DNA of 64,000 nt from Patiriisocius marinistellae. GTDB lineage: Bacteria; Bacteroidota; Bacteroidia; Flavobacteriales; Flavobacteriaceae. The DNA is taken from positions 55,015 through 119,014 of the forward strand of contig NZ_BKCF01000007.1 of NCBI RefSeq assembly GCF_009014635.1, written 5' to 3'. A program made the translations under genes and the position numbers. This document shows positions 1-9,023 of the stretch, piece after piece; positions within the stretch are counted from its first letter, which is position 1, and each line of letters begins with the position of its first letter. Below the pieces are notes generated by a model. It did no database searches. It had not been told where the DNA came from and saw only the letters and a program-made list of their open reading frames with translations.

Positions 1-587
1 CATTTATTGGAACAGGTTTAGGTAAGCAAAGAAACGTAGTGCAGATATTAGATAGTTTAAAAGTTAACAACGCAAAACCTCAGTTTTTTTTTATTGAAAT
101 GTTTAATCCAGGGCATATAGAAGGAAGAGAATCAATAAGTGATGGGAGCAAAATTGAGCGAGAAGAGTGGCTTGAAAGTTTAAAAAAAGCCAATGAAAAC
201 CTAACACAGCTAATTACTGTAGTTAAAAAAAAAGACCCTAATGCACTTATAATAATCATGGCAGACCATGGTGGGTTTGTAGGAATGAATTTTACGGAGC
301 AGATTTATAAAAAAACACAAGATGCTGGCATTATAAACTCTATATTTAGTAGTAATTTATTGATTCATTGGCCTAATAATGAAGCACCAAGTTATGATGA
401 AAAACTGGTGAGTAGTGTAAACTTATTTAGAATATTGTTTTCTTACCTTTCAGAAAATGAACAATATTTGACTAATCTAGAAGATAATAGTAGTTACGTT
501 ATATTAAATGAAGGAGCTCCCAATGATGTTTATAAATATATTAATGATGCTGGTGATATTACACTAGAAAAAGTTTTTAAAAATTAA
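1..587 (+). CDS. Sulfatase / alkaline phosphatase-superfamily protein, C-terminal part (5' end outside window)
   Basis: The reading frame is open to the left edge, so the start lies upstream; the GTG at 39 is only the first start-like codon inside the window. What remains is the C-terminal metal-binding half of a sulfatase-fold domain. The motif MADHGGFVGM (DHG is the metal-binding Asp-His pair of the alkaline phosphatase superfamily) sits mid-fragment, followed by a region with SSNLLIHWPN. The next gene, five bases downstream, has the same motif and the same succession of blocks, so the two look like tandem paralogues. Members near polysaccharide loci may add or remove phosphoryl or sulfuryl groups on glycans; this is inference from context. 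The substrate cannot be read from the sequence. Confidence 0.8.
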   Translation, partial: FIGTGLGKQRNVVQILDSLKVNNAKPQFFFIEMFNPGHIEGRESISDGSKIEREEWLESLKKANENLTQLITVVKKKDPNALIIIMADHGGFVGMNFTEQIYKKTQDAGIINSIFSSNLLIHWPNNEAPSYDEKLVSSVNLFRILFSYLSENEQYLTNLEDNSSYVILNEGAPNDVYKYINDAGDITLEKVFKN

Positions 588-592
588 TTAAT

Positions 593-2059
593 ATGTTTTT
601 AAACTTTTTAAAAAACGATAAAGTTCCTCAGTTACTTGTTGCCATTGCAGCGGGTTTATATCCGTTTTTTCATTATTATAGTAGCAATCTAGATTTGGCA
701 GATTCTTGGTTTCAGCTATTTTTTCTAATTACTGCTTGTTTTGTAGTTCCTATTACTTTGGTCTTAGTTTCAAAATATATTTTTAATCTTTCTTTTCTTC
801 AAAAGTTTCAAAAATATAGACTCGCTGCTATAAACTTTGTTTGTTTTTCTGGATTGTTGAGTATGCTTATTTTTCTTTCAAACAAAAAAGTATTTGTTCT
901 CGTTATTGTTATTGCAGCACTTTTTAGTTTGTTGCTTAATAAATATTTAAAAAAGATTGTACTGCTTCAGATTATTATAGCTGTAATGAGCCTCTTTACA
1001 TTAATACCTAAGTTGTTTTTCGCTTTTAATTATAATAATAGTTGGACACAAATTACACCAAAACTTGAAAATATTACTTTAAATAATAAACCTAATATCT
1101 ATGTAATACAACCTGATGGTTATACGGATTTTGAGGTAATGAAAAAGGCACCTTATAATTATAGTGATACAAAGTTTGAAGATTATTTAATTGAAAACGA
1201 TTTTATAAATTATAAAAATTTCCGAAGCAATTATTATTCAACATTAACATCAAACGCTTCTATGTTTGCAATGAAGCATCACTATTATAAAAATACATAT
1301 TCAGGAAATTTGAAGACGTTTGGCGCTCAAGAGGTAATTGTGGGTAATGATAATAATGTGTTGAAAATATTAAAGAATAACGACTACAAAACACATTTAG
1401 TAACAGACAATTCTTTCTTTACAGTAAATAGAAAAACAGCATTATTTGATCACAGTAATGTGGAAGGCAAAACAGAAAAGATATACGACTCAGGAGGTAT
1501 TCACAATGTAGATATTGTGACAGATTTTAGAAATTTAGTTAAAAATCAATCTGCGTCATCAAATTTTTATTTTATTGAGAAAACGCTTCCTAGCCATATT
1601 GCATACACGCAAGCATCATCGCAGGGAATAGAAAAGGAAAGAGAAAATTATTTTTCACGGCTTAAAAGCGCAAATTTATGGCTGAAAGAACTTATTTCAA
1701 TTATTAATAAAAATGATAATAATGCGTTGATAGTTATTGTGGCAGACCATGGCGGTTACGTAGGATTAAAATCTGTAAAGGAAGTTGAGACGAGACAGCT
1801 TACAGCAATTGAGACAAAATCTACATTTAGTAGTTTGTTAAGTATTAAATGGCCTCAAAATAACGAGCCTAAAGGCTTTAATTGTAAGACGAATGTCAAT
1901 CTGTTTCCTTATATTTTCTCATATTTGGCAGATGATAAAAATATTTTAAATGATCTTGAAGTAGATAATAGCTATCTTCCATTATATGAAGGAAGTAATG
2001 CTGCTTATTTTCAAGTGCTTGACGAAAATTACAAAGCGTATTACGTGCCAATTGAGTAA
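593..2059 (+). CDS. Membrane-anchored sulfatase-like hydrolase/transferase
   Basis: A 488-residue protein. The first ~150 residues hold about four hydrophobic segments; a soluble domain follows, beginning near NKPNIYVIQPDGYTDF, an N-terminal sulfatase/phosphoethanolamine-transferase-like strand with a metal-binding Asp. The C-terminal VADHGGYVG motif supplies the second metal site. This layout (TM bundle plus periplasmic sulfatase domain) resembles LtaS/EptA-type lipid-dependent transferases and the sulfatase-fold proteins of O-antigen loci. It lies 5 bp after a paralogue and begins the run of surface polysaccharide genes. A role in glycan decoration is inferred. I see no sulfatase CxPxR formylglycine signature, which argues against a classical sulfatase. 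Confidence 0.8.
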   Translation: MFLNFLKNDKVPQLLVAIAAGLYPFFHYYSSNLDLADSWFQLFFLITACFVVPITLVLVSKYIFNLSFLQKFQKYRLAAINFVCFSGLLSMLIFLSNKKVFVLVIVIAALFSLLLNKYLKKIVLLQIIIAVMSLFTLIPKLFFAFNYNNSWTQITPKLENITLNNKPNIYVIQPDGYTDFEVMKKAPYNYSDTKFEDYLIENDFINYKNFRSNYYSTLTSNASMFAMKHHYYKNTYSGNLKTFGAQEVIVGNDNNVLKILKNNDYKTHLVTDNSFFTVNRKTALFDHSNVEGKTEKIYDSGGIHNVDIVTDFRNLVKNQSASSNFYFIEKTLPSHIAYTQASSQGIEKERENYFSRLKSANLWLKELISIINKNDNNALIVIVADHGGYVGLKSVKEVETRQLTAIETKSTFSSLLSIKWPQNNEPKGFNCKTNVNLFPYIFSYLADDKNILNDLEVDNSYLPLYEGSNAAYFQVLDENYKAYYVPIE

Positions 2060-2076
2060 CAAAAAAAACCTAAAAT

Positions 2077-3048
2077 ATCTTTACAGTAAGGAAATATAAG
2101 AAAGAAGATTTCTCTCAATGGAACGCATTTATTGCAAGCGCAAAAAATGCGACGTTTCTTTTTGATAGAGGCTTTATGGATTATCACAGTGACAGATTTA
2201 AGGACTATTCATTAATGGTTTTTAAAGATGACAATTTGTACGCTGTACTTCCAGCAAACGTTAAAGATGGAGTAGTTTATTCGCATCAAGGATTGACGTA
2301 TGGGAGTTTTGTGCTTCAAGAAAAAGCAAAATTGTTATATGCTTTTGAGGCTTTTAAAGCTCTTTTAAAATTTCTTTCTTCGGAAGGAATACAAACGTTA
2401 GAAATTAGAAATATCCCTACGTTTTATAATAGTTTACCCGCAGATGAGCTTTCCTATTTTCTTTTTAAAGCTGAAGCCCAACTAGTAAAAAGAGATGCGC
2501 TAATGGTTATAGATACTACGCATAATTTAGGGTTTCAAAAAAATCGAAGAGAAGGTATAAATAAAGCAATTAGAAATGGTTTAAAAATAAAAGTAGAAGA
2601 TAATTTTGATAGTTTTTGGAATGAAATTCTTATTCCCAATCTCACAAAAAAACACGGTGTAAAACCAGTGCATTCACTTGAAGAAATTAAACTGCTTGCA
2701 TCACGTTTTCCAGAAAATATTAAACAAGTTAATGTATATAAAGACGATACCATTGTTGCAGGAACTACTGTTTTTTTAACTAAAACAACTATTCATCCAC
2801 AATACGTTTCAGGTAATAGTGATAAAAATGCTTATGGCAGTTTAGACCTTGCATACGATTTTATTATTAATCATTTTGCTAAGCAAAAACGCTATTTTGA
2901 CTTCAATATTTCGAGTGAAGAAAACGGAACAAAACTTAATAGCGGGCTCATTTTTTGGAAAGAAAGTTGTGGTGCGCGTACGTTTGTTGCAGATAATTAC
3001 GTTGTGGAAACAGTAAAGTACAAAACCTTAGATTTAAACGTGCTATGA
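2077..3048 (+). CDS. GNAT/FemAB-like acyltransferase, probable non-ATG (ATC) start
   Basis: The protein resembles GNAT-fold, FemAB-like transferases of flavobacterial sugar loci that transfer acyl or aminoacyl groups. The first ATG (2176) would give 290 aa, but the frame is open upstream from a TAA at 2071 and reads TVRKYKKEDFSQWNAFIASA and then KNATFLFDRGF directly into the ATG. That stretch looks like the normal N terminus of the family. No ATG, GTG or TTG lies in it; the likely start is ATC at 2077 (323 aa). The C-terminal half carries FDFNISSEENG and LIFWKESCGA, typical of the second GNAT lobe. The 3' end overlaps the next start (ATGA), so it is translationally coupled to the FdtB-like aminotransferase. 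It may N-acylate the amino sugar made by that enzyme; this is inference. Confidence 0.75.
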   Translation: MFTVRKYKKEDFSQWNAFIASAKNATFLFDRGFMDYHSDRFKDYSLMVFKDDNLYAVLPANVKDGVVYSHQGLTYGSFVLQEKAKLLYAFEAFKALLKFLSSEGIQTLEIRNIPTFYNSLPADELSYFLFKAEAQLVKRDALMVIDTTHNLGFQKNRREGINKAIRNGLKIKVEDNFDSFWNEILIPNLTKKHGVKPVHSLEEIKLLASRFPENIKQVNVYKDDTIVAGTTVFLTKTTIHPQYVSGNSDKNAYGSLDLAYDFIINHFAKQKRYFDFNISSEENGTKLNSGLIFWKESCGARTFVADNYVVETVKYKTLDLNVL

Positions 3049-4145
3049 TTCCATTTATTGATGTATATGCGATAAACGCCCGTTTTGAAAACGACTTCAA
3101 AATTGGATTTCAGAATTTTTTAGATAGTAGTTATTATATTCTTGGAAATCAGGTCAAAGCTTTTGAACAAGCCTTTGCAGCCTATTGTGGCGTTACTCAT
3201 TGCATAGGTATGGGAAATGGATTAGATGCACTACGTTTAATTCTTGAAGGTTATAAGTTACTAGGAAAATTAAAAGATGGTGATGAAGTTCTTGTCGCTT
3301 CAAATACATTTATTGCCACAATTATTGCAATCAAACAGGCTGGATTGAAACCCATTCTTGTAGAGGTTGAAACAGAAAAATTTAATTTTGATTTACTAGC
3401 TTTAAAACAAGCAATAACGCCTAAGTCTAAAGCGATTATGCCTGTACATTTGTATGGACAACTAGCCCCAATGGAGGAAATTAATGCTTTAAGTAAAGAG
3501 TATGATTTAATAGTTATTGAAGATGCTGCCCAAGCACACGGCGCAAAAGATGGAGGTGGAAAATGTGCCGGAAATTTAGGTAATGCGGGAGGTTTTAGTT
3601 TTTACCCTACTAAAAATTTAGGAGCACTAGGCGATGGTGGAGCTGTGACAACCAATGATGATGCACTTGCAGCAGTACTTCGGAAATTACGTAACTACGG
3701 GACTTCTTCAAAATATGTCAATGATGTTTTGGGGTTTAACTCAAGGCTAGATGAAATTCAAGCTGCTTTTTTAAATATTAAGTTGCCAAAATTAAGTGCA
3801 GATAATGATTTCCGAAGAGAAATTGCTAAGCGTTATATTTCAGAAATAGATAATTCAAAAATTTTAATGCCCAATTATGATGGAACTGAAAATCACATAT
3901 TCCATTTGTTTGTAGTTAGAGTAGAGAATAGAAATGAATTTCAGCAGTATTTAAATGATAATAAAATTGGCAGTTTAATACACTATCCCATTGCGCCACA
4001 TCAACAAAATGCATTGTTAGAATTAAAAGATTTAAACTTTCCAATTACCGAAATGTTGCACAATCAAGTAATTAGTATTCCCATAAGTCCAGTGATGAAT
4101 GAAGCACAAGTGAGTCGTGTTATTGAAGTTTTAAATCGTTATTAA
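3045..4145 (+). CDS. fdtB: DegT/DnrJ/EryC1/StrS PLP-dependent sugar aminotransferase (FdtB-like)
   Basis: A 366-residue aldo-keto sugar aminotransferase. Visible hallmarks: an N-terminal GMGNGLDALRL loop that contacts the cofactor, EDAAQAHGA (PLP-interacting Asp and Gln), and FSFYPTKNLGALGDGGA, whose Lys is the Schiff-base lysine. The close fit is to FdtB/QdtB enzymes, which aminate C3 of dTDP-3-keto-6-deoxyhexose to give dTDP-Fuc3N or dTDP-Qui3N. The partner 3,4-ketoisomerase is encoded at 8572-8991 in the same cluster, which supports this specificity. The ATGA overlap with the upstream transferase and zero spacing to the flippase indicate one transcription unit. The choice between Fuc3N and Qui3N cannot be made from the sequence. 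Confidence 0.87.
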   Translation: MIPFIDVYAINARFENDFKIGFQNFLDSSYYILGNQVKAFEQAFAAYCGVTHCIGMGNGLDALRLILEGYKLLGKLKDGDEVLVASNTFIATIIAIKQAGLKPILVEVETEKFNFDLLALKQAITPKSKAIMPVHLYGQLAPMEEINALSKEYDLIVIEDAAQAHGAKDGGGKCAGNLGNAGGFSFYPTKNLGALGDGGAVTTNDDALAAVLRKLRNYGTSSKYVNDVLGFNSRLDEIQAAFLNIKLPKLSADNDFRREIAKRYISEIDNSKILMPNYDGTENHIFHLFVVRVENRNEFQQYLNDNKIGSLIHYPIAPHQQNALLELKDLNFPITEMLHNQVISIPISPVMNEAQVSRVIEVLNRY

Positions 4146-5453
4146 TTGAAAATTCCAGACTCCATTAAATCAAATTTGTTACTGAAGATAACTTCGGTAA
4201 ATGCTCCAATTATTATTGTTAGGCAGGTATTTTCTTTGTTTATAAGAAGAGTAGTTGCAGAAAATTTTGGTGAAGTAGGGATTGACATTATTGGTCAATT
4301 GCGTAGTATTCAACAAGGAATTTTATCATTAACATCGTTTGGTTTTTTTAATGGTATTGTAAAATATGTTGCAGAACATAAGGAAGACCAAGAAAAATTA
4401 AATGGATTATTCTCTACTGCTTTTGTCTTTTGGATGTTTAGTTCCAGTATCGTTGCAATTGCATTAGCTATATTTTCAAAACCGCTTTCTGAGTATTTTT
4501 TTGAAACAACAGATTACGCTTCAGTATTAATTGTTATAGGGTGTGTGGCGCCCATGATAGGACTACAACGGTTGTATAATGGTATAGTTAATGGACTTAC
4601 CGAGTATAAACGTTTTGCTAAGGTTGACATTGTAACATATCTTATCTCGGCTATTTTGCTACTATATTTTGCATGGAATAATCATTTTGAATTTGCATTA
4701 TATTCTATTGCAATTACCCCAGCGTTACAATTGATTATAATGTTGTATGTATTTTTTAAAACTTTTAAAAACTACATTGATTATAAGCAAATTTCATTTA
4801 GAACTCCATTTAAAAATGTGTTGTTAGCGTTTACATTAATCTCATTTATGTCAACAGTGGTTTTAAGCTTTGTTGAGGTTGAAATTAGAAATATGATTCG
4901 TACAAATATTTCGCAAACCGAATCTGGTCTCTGGTCAGGTATGCTTGATTTGTCTAAAAATTACATGGCATTTTCATCATTGCTTTTTACGATGTATGTG
5001 ATACCTAAATTTGCCACTATCAAAACAAAATTTTTGTTTTTTAAAGAAGTGGGCAGTATTTACAAAACACTTTTACCTCTTTTTGGAGCAGGAATGTTAT
5101 TAATTTATTTTTTACGTCATTTTATTATAGATTTAATTTTTCCAGGTTTTGACGGCATGGCACCATTGTTTAAATGGCAATTAATGGGAGACTTTATTAG
5201 GTTAGCTTCTATTATTTTAGCAACCCAGTTTCTTGCAAAAAAGATGGTTAGAAATTTTATATTTTCTGAAGTAATCTCCACCATTCTTTTCTTTGGTCTT
5301 TCTTATTACCTCGTTCCCATTTATGGAGTTGAAGGAGTTGTTATAGCACATTTTATTAGGTATATTATTTACTTTATTGTAGTACTTTTATTGTTACAAA
5401 GAGCATTTAACAAAAACTTGATGGGTGATGGAGAAGAGACGAAAAATGACTAG
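4146..5453 (+). CDS. Wzx-like polysaccharide/O-antigen flippase
   Basis: A 435-residue integral membrane protein with about a dozen hydrophobic segments and no soluble domain, fitting the MOP (multidrug/oligosaccharidyl-lipid/polysaccharide) exporter superfamily. The N terminus (VNAPIIIVRQVFSLFIRR, then GEVGIDIIGQLRSI) resembles O-antigen translocases of the Wzx type, which flip undecaprenyl-linked repeat units across the inner membrane. It starts with TTG directly after the TAA of the aminotransferase gene, with no intergenic base, so translation is probably coupled. Its presence argues that the cluster builds a lipid-linked repeat unit by the Wzx/Wzy route, although no polymerase is recognisable in the window. 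Confidence 0.83.
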   Translation: MKIPDSIKSNLLLKITSVNAPIIIVRQVFSLFIRRVVAENFGEVGIDIIGQLRSIQQGILSLTSFGFFNGIVKYVAEHKEDQEKLNGLFSTAFVFWMFSSSIVAIALAIFSKPLSEYFFETTDYASVLIVIGCVAPMIGLQRLYNGIVNGLTEYKRFAKVDIVTYLISAILLLYFAWNNHFEFALYSIAITPALQLIIMLYVFFKTFKNYIDYKQISFRTPFKNVLLAFTLISFMSTVVLSFVEVEIRNMIRTNISQTESGLWSGMLDLSKNYMAFSSLLFTMYVIPKFATIKTKFLFFKEVGSIYKTLLPLFGAGMLLIYFLRHFIIDLIFPGFDGMAPLFKWQLMGDFIRLASIILATQFLAKKMVRNFIFSEVISTILFFGLSYYLVPIYGVEGVVIAHFIRYIIYFIVVLLLLQRAFNKNLMGDGEETKND

Positions 5454-5478
5454 ATTATAAAATTATAAAATATTTAAA

Positions 5479-6309
5479 ATGGCTGCTGAAACTTGTAAAC
5501 TGTCTATTGACAATACCCCATATCAATTTGAAGTAATTGGTGATTTTTTTTGGGGTAAAGAAGAGCTCCTTTATAAACCAGAAAATAGCGTTATATCTAA
5601 AACTAGTTGGAGTGAAAAGGGGTACGGTGTTGTTGAGGCTTTCTTCGGAAATGAATTTCAAAATTTAAAAGATTCCATTAAAAAAAACATTATCAAAGCC
5701 TTTAAAATCAACAAAATTGAATATCCGTCAAATTTTGAATTAAGGGATTACCATAATGTAGTTAAAACAGATAAGCAGCATCTTCAAGTAATTGATATAA
5801 CCAGAAGTTTGACTAATGAAGATTTTGATTTTGATATAGATGCGCTTACCGAGCGTTTTGGAAAAATTCTAGGCTACAAATTAACCTCGTGGGTGGAAGA
5901 GTTGCAAAAATCGCACATTCAAATACGCATAAACCGTCCTAGCTCATTAGATATAAATCCACCACATAGAGATGGTTATTTGAGTTATTGGGAAGATGTA
6001 GTAAATGTATGGATACCTATTGAAAGCTGTAATGAGCAAACATCATTGCCGGTATTACCAGGAAGTCATTTATTGCCGGAAAATGAAATTTATAGGACCA
6101 ATAGCAAAGGTGCTACTATTAACGGAAATACTTATTTTGTACCGTGTATCTTAAAAACTAAGGATGGTAATATGGATATGATACGCCCCAACCCTAAAGA
6201 GGGAAATGCACTATTGTTTTCACCATTTTTAATTCATGGAGCAGCAGTAAATAGAAGTGACAAAACACGAGTGTCTATTGAGCTAAGATTTCCGAAGTTA
6301 AAAGCTTAA
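5479..6309 (+). CDS. Phytanoyl-CoA dioxygenase (PhyH)-like Fe(II)/2-oxoglutarate oxygenase
   Basis: A 276-residue protein with the double-stranded beta-helix signature of PhyH-type oxygenases: H163-R-D165 (PPHRDGYLSYWED) gives the HxD pair, H253 (LIHGAAVN) the distal iron ligand, and R264 in SDKTRVSIELRF the likely 2-oxoglutarate-binding arginine. LPVLPGSHLLPE is a common family block. These residues suggest a catalytically competent enzyme that hydroxylates a small molecule or a sugar or lipid part of the surface glycan; the substrate is unknown. It lies 25 bp after the flippase gene, on the same strand, and overlaps the convergent glycosyltransferase by four bases at its 3' end. Confidence 0.82.
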   Translation: MAAETCKLSIDNTPYQFEVIGDFFWGKEELLYKPENSVISKTSWSEKGYGVVEAFFGNEFQNLKDSIKKNIIKAFKINKIEYPSNFELRDYHNVVKTDKQHLQVIDITRSLTNEDFDFDIDALTERFGKILGYKLTSWVEELQKSHIQIRINRPSSLDINPPHRDGYLSYWEDVVNVWIPIESCNEQTSLPVLPGSHLLPENEIYRTNSKGATINGNTYFVPCILKTKDGNMDMIRPNPKEGNALLFSPFLIHGAAVNRSDKTRVSIELRFPKLKA

Positions 6310-7448
6310 ATTTTACTGGACCACTTATCAAAATACTTTTGAGAAACATCAATATAATTATGATGCGCTTCAATAAATTTGCGAGCATTTTGAGAAATTT
6401 CTAGAATTTTTTCTGGATTTAAAATAAGCCACTCTAGTTTTTCTGCAATTTTAATAGGGTCCGGTAGTGCGTTGATTGCAACAGTGTCTTCCTCAAGTTT
6501 ATAATAATCTAACCATTCTTTCTCGGCACCAGTAAATACAACCTTTCCTTTTGCCATAGCCTCAAGTGCATTGAATCCTTGATCATAAGCAAATACTTGG
6601 TCTAATAAAATATGTGCTGAATTAAAAAGGTTTATATAGGTTTTATAGGGAACGTTTTCTACGGTAATAATTTCAATTTTATCTTTAAATTTTTCTGAAA
6701 TTATTTTCAAGGCCTTTTCAAAAATATAGTTTCCTTTTTTATGGTAATTAGACCTATTGATTCCATGGAAGATACTTATTTTTCCATTTAATACTGGATG
6801 GATATATTTAATTTGTTCAGTCTTAATGGGGTTTGCTACCATCCCTAAATATTTTTTATTTCCTAAAAGAGGAATCTCATAATCAAGGTCTGAAGCTATG
6901 ACACCTTTAATGCTTTTATAAATAAAATGGTGAAGTTCAATATAAGGGGTACTTGTGTGCTTTATTGCATTTAGATATTCTGGAGCACTACCACGCCCTT
7001 CTTTAAATGGTGTTAAAATTGAATATTTAAAATTATCATCCATTGCATATTTAACGCTTGGATAATCTGTACCACAAGACAATAAAAACACATTTTTGTT
7101 ATGCTCAAATACAAATGCGAGTAGCTCTTTTTCAATTTTGGGAACAGTGCCAAAGGTATTCTCATTAATTAATTGAACAATATCATTGCCTTTAAATAGA
7201 TCCTGATGTTTGTAAAATTGCTTTCTAATATTTAGTGAGTTGATATCAACTTTAAATAGTTTATAAATAACTCTTTTAACAAAACGAGGAAAACCTTTTA
7301 TAAACTTATTTTGAAAATTTATATCTACTAAGCGATTTTTAAAGCCATCACCTAAACCTAAAACTGTAACTTCGTGACCTAAAGTGACCAATCCTTCTTT
7401 TAAAGTATAATGAGAAGAATTATATTCGCCAAGTAGAAGAATTTTCAT
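6306..7448 (-). CDS. Glycosyltransferase (GT4-like, GT-B fold)
   Basis: A 380-residue protein beginning MKILLLGEYNSSHYTLKEG, the first strand of a GT-B fold, with VTLGHEVTVLG soon after. The C-terminal half contains an acidic block (FAYDQGFNALEAMAKGKVVF) matching the nucleotide-sugar-binding E-x7-E region of GT4 enzymes. It is expected to be cytoplasmic and to add a sugar to the lipid-linked repeat unit. It is the only minus-strand gene between two plus-strand genes; its start is 33 bp from the divergent glycosyltransferase start at 7482, and its end overlaps the PhyH-like gene by four bases. Donor and acceptor sugars cannot be assigned. Confidence 0.82.
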   Translation of the reverse strand: MKILLLGEYNSSHYTLKEGLVTLGHEVTVLGLGDGFKNRLVDINFQNKFIKGFPRFVKRVIYKLFKVDINSLNIRKQFYKHQDLFKGNDIVQLINENTFGTVPKIEKELLAFVFEHNKNVFLLSCGTDYPSVKYAMDDNFKYSILTPFKEGRGSAPEYLNAIKHTSTPYIELHHFIYKSIKGVIASDLDYEIPLLGNKKYLGMVANPIKTEQIKYIHPVLNGKISIFHGINRSNYHKKGNYIFEKALKIISEKFKDKIEIITVENVPYKTYINLFNSAHILLDQVFAYDQGFNALEAMAKGKVVFTGAEKEWLDYYKLEEDTVAINALPDPIKIAEKLEWLILNPEKILEISQNARKFIEAHHNYIDVSQKYFDKWSSKI

Positions 7449-7481
7449 TTAATTACGTTCAATTTTAAATTAAAGAAACGT

Positions 7482-8585
7482 TTGCAAGATAACCATAAAA
7501 AAATTTGCATTGTAGCAATATCTCTCGGTAAAGGAGGTGCTGAACGCTCCTCCGCAATGCTTTCCCAAATGTTATCAAACAAAGGGCATAATGTGCACAT
7601 TGTTATTTTAAATGATAATGTTGACTTTAAATTTTCAGGAACGTTGTTTAATTTGGGTGTGTTTAAAAAGCAAAACGACACGTTATTAAAACGATTAAAA
7701 AGATTTAGAAGGCTTCGGAAATTTTTGATTAATGAAAATTTTGATGTTATCATTGATCACAGATCTAAAAATAGCTACTGGCGTGAGCAATTTTATAATC
7801 GATATATCTATAAGGGATTAAAAAAGATTTATGTGGTACATAGTTCTAATCTTTCGGGATACTTTACCGAAATGCCTTTGAGGTTTGCAAGTGTTTATAA
7901 TAAAAATGTATGCACGATAGGAGTTTCAATACATATTTCAGAAGAGATAAAAAAAATGGGGGTTACAAATTGTAACACTATTTATAATAGTTATAATCCA
8001 GAATGGGGAGCAGGTAAAAATGAATTGCCCAATATTTTAAAAGATAAAAAATATCTACTTACGTACGGAAGGATTGAAGATGCTATAAAAGATTTCAGTT
8101 TTTTGATTCACTCATTTCAAGCATCAAAAATCTGGCAACAAGATGTTTTTCTAGTGATTATGGGCGATGGAAAAGATAAAGAAAGAATTAAAGAGTTAGC
8201 AGAAAGTCAAGAATGTAAATCTCATATTGTTTTTATTCCTTTTAATAAAAACCCATTTTCGATTGTTGCAAACGCACAGTTTACAACACTTACAAGTAAA
8301 TATGAGGGATTTCCTATGGTCCTTGTTGAGTCTCTTTCGTTAGGCACTCCAGTAGTATCATTAGATATTGTATCTGGCCCTTCAGAAATTATAATACATA
8401 AATTAAATGGTTTGTTAGTTAAAGAAAGAAGTATACCTTTATTCTCAAAGGCCATTCATGAAATGATTACAAATAAAGAGCTGCTTGAATACTGTAAAAG
8501 GAATGCAAAAGTTACAGTTACAAAATTTTCAATGGAGGAGGTTTCAAAACAATGGGATACATTAATACAAAATGAGCTACATTAA
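7482..8585 (+). CDS. Glycosyltransferase family 4
   Basis: A 367-residue GT-B glycosyltransferase. The N-terminal ISLGKGGAERSSAMLSQML block is the classic GGAE acceptor loop of family GT4, and the C-terminal TSKYEGFPMVLVESLSLGTP holds the E-x7-E motif with GxP. The start is TTG at 7482, the first start codon in frame; M-Q-D-N-H-K-K followed by KICIVAISLG places the first beta strand correctly. The 3' end overlaps the ketoisomerase gene by 14 bases, so the two are co-expressed. Role: transfer of a sugar from an activated nucleotide donor during assembly of the surface glycan; specificity unknown. Confidence 0.87.
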   Translation: MQDNHKKICIVAISLGKGGAERSSAMLSQMLSNKGHNVHIVILNDNVDFKFSGTLFNLGVFKKQNDTLLKRLKRFRRLRKFLINENFDVIIDHRSKNSYWREQFYNRYIYKGLKKIYVVHSSNLSGYFTEMPLRFASVYNKNVCTIGVSIHISEEIKKMGVTNCNTIYNSYNPEWGAGKNELPNILKDKKYLLTYGRIEDAIKDFSFLIHSFQASKIWQQDVFLVIMGDGKDKERIKELAESQECKSHIVFIPFNKNPFSIVANAQFTTLTSKYEGFPMVLVESLSLGTPVVSLDIVSGPSEIIIHKLNGLLVKERSIPLFSKAIHEMITNKELLEYCKRNAKVTVTKFSMEEVSKQWDTLIQNELH

Positions 8586-8991
8586 TTTAAAGAATATAGA
8601 GTTAAGGGATATCCCTAAGATAATTGCACAGGATGGAAGAGGTAATCTATCTGTAATAGAAAAAGATCTCATACCTTACGATATTAAAAGAGTGTATTAT
8701 TTGTACGATGTACCTAGCGATTCTATTAGGGGAGGACATGCCCACAAAGAATTACAACAGTTTTTGATTGCTTTGAGTGGTAGTTTTGATGTTGTTCTTG
8801 ATAATGGAAAAGAGCGCAAAACGTTTACATTAAATAGACCTAATAAAGGACTCTTAATTCCATGTGGGATTTGGAGAGAACTTGAAAATTTTTCGGCTGG
8901 TGCTGTGTGTCTTTCTCTTGTTAGTGAAGTCTATGATGAGGAAGATTATATTAGGGATTATGATGATTTTAAATTGTATTGTAAAGATTAA
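8572..8991 (+). CDS. fdtA: dTDP-4-keto-6-deoxyglucose 3,4-ketoisomerase, FdtA/QdtA-like cupin
   Basis: A 139-residue single-domain cupin of the WxcM C-terminal/FdtA/QdtA family. The block SIRGGHAHKELQQFLIAL carries the paired histidines at the active site, and LLIPCGIWRELENF is the matching second cupin motif. The family isomerises dTDP-4-keto-6-deoxy-D-glucose to the 3-keto sugar, the substrate of FdtB/QdtB, which is encoded at 3045-4145. FdtA and QdtA differ in C4 stereochemistry and cannot be separated by eye, so the final sugar may be Fuc3N or Qui3N. The gene overlaps the upstream glycosyltransferase by 14 bp. RmlA and RmlB, which supply the precursor, are not in the window. Confidence 0.88.
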   Translation: MSYINLKNIELRDIPKIIAQDGRGNLSVIEKDLIPYDIKRVYYLYDVPSDSIRGGHAHKELQQFLIALSGSFDVVLDNGKERKTFTLNRPNKGLLIPCGIWRELENFSAGAVCLSLVSEVYDEEDYIRDYDDFKLYCKD

Positions 8992-9023
8992 CTAATTTAC
9001 TATTTGTAATTAGATTTTAAATT

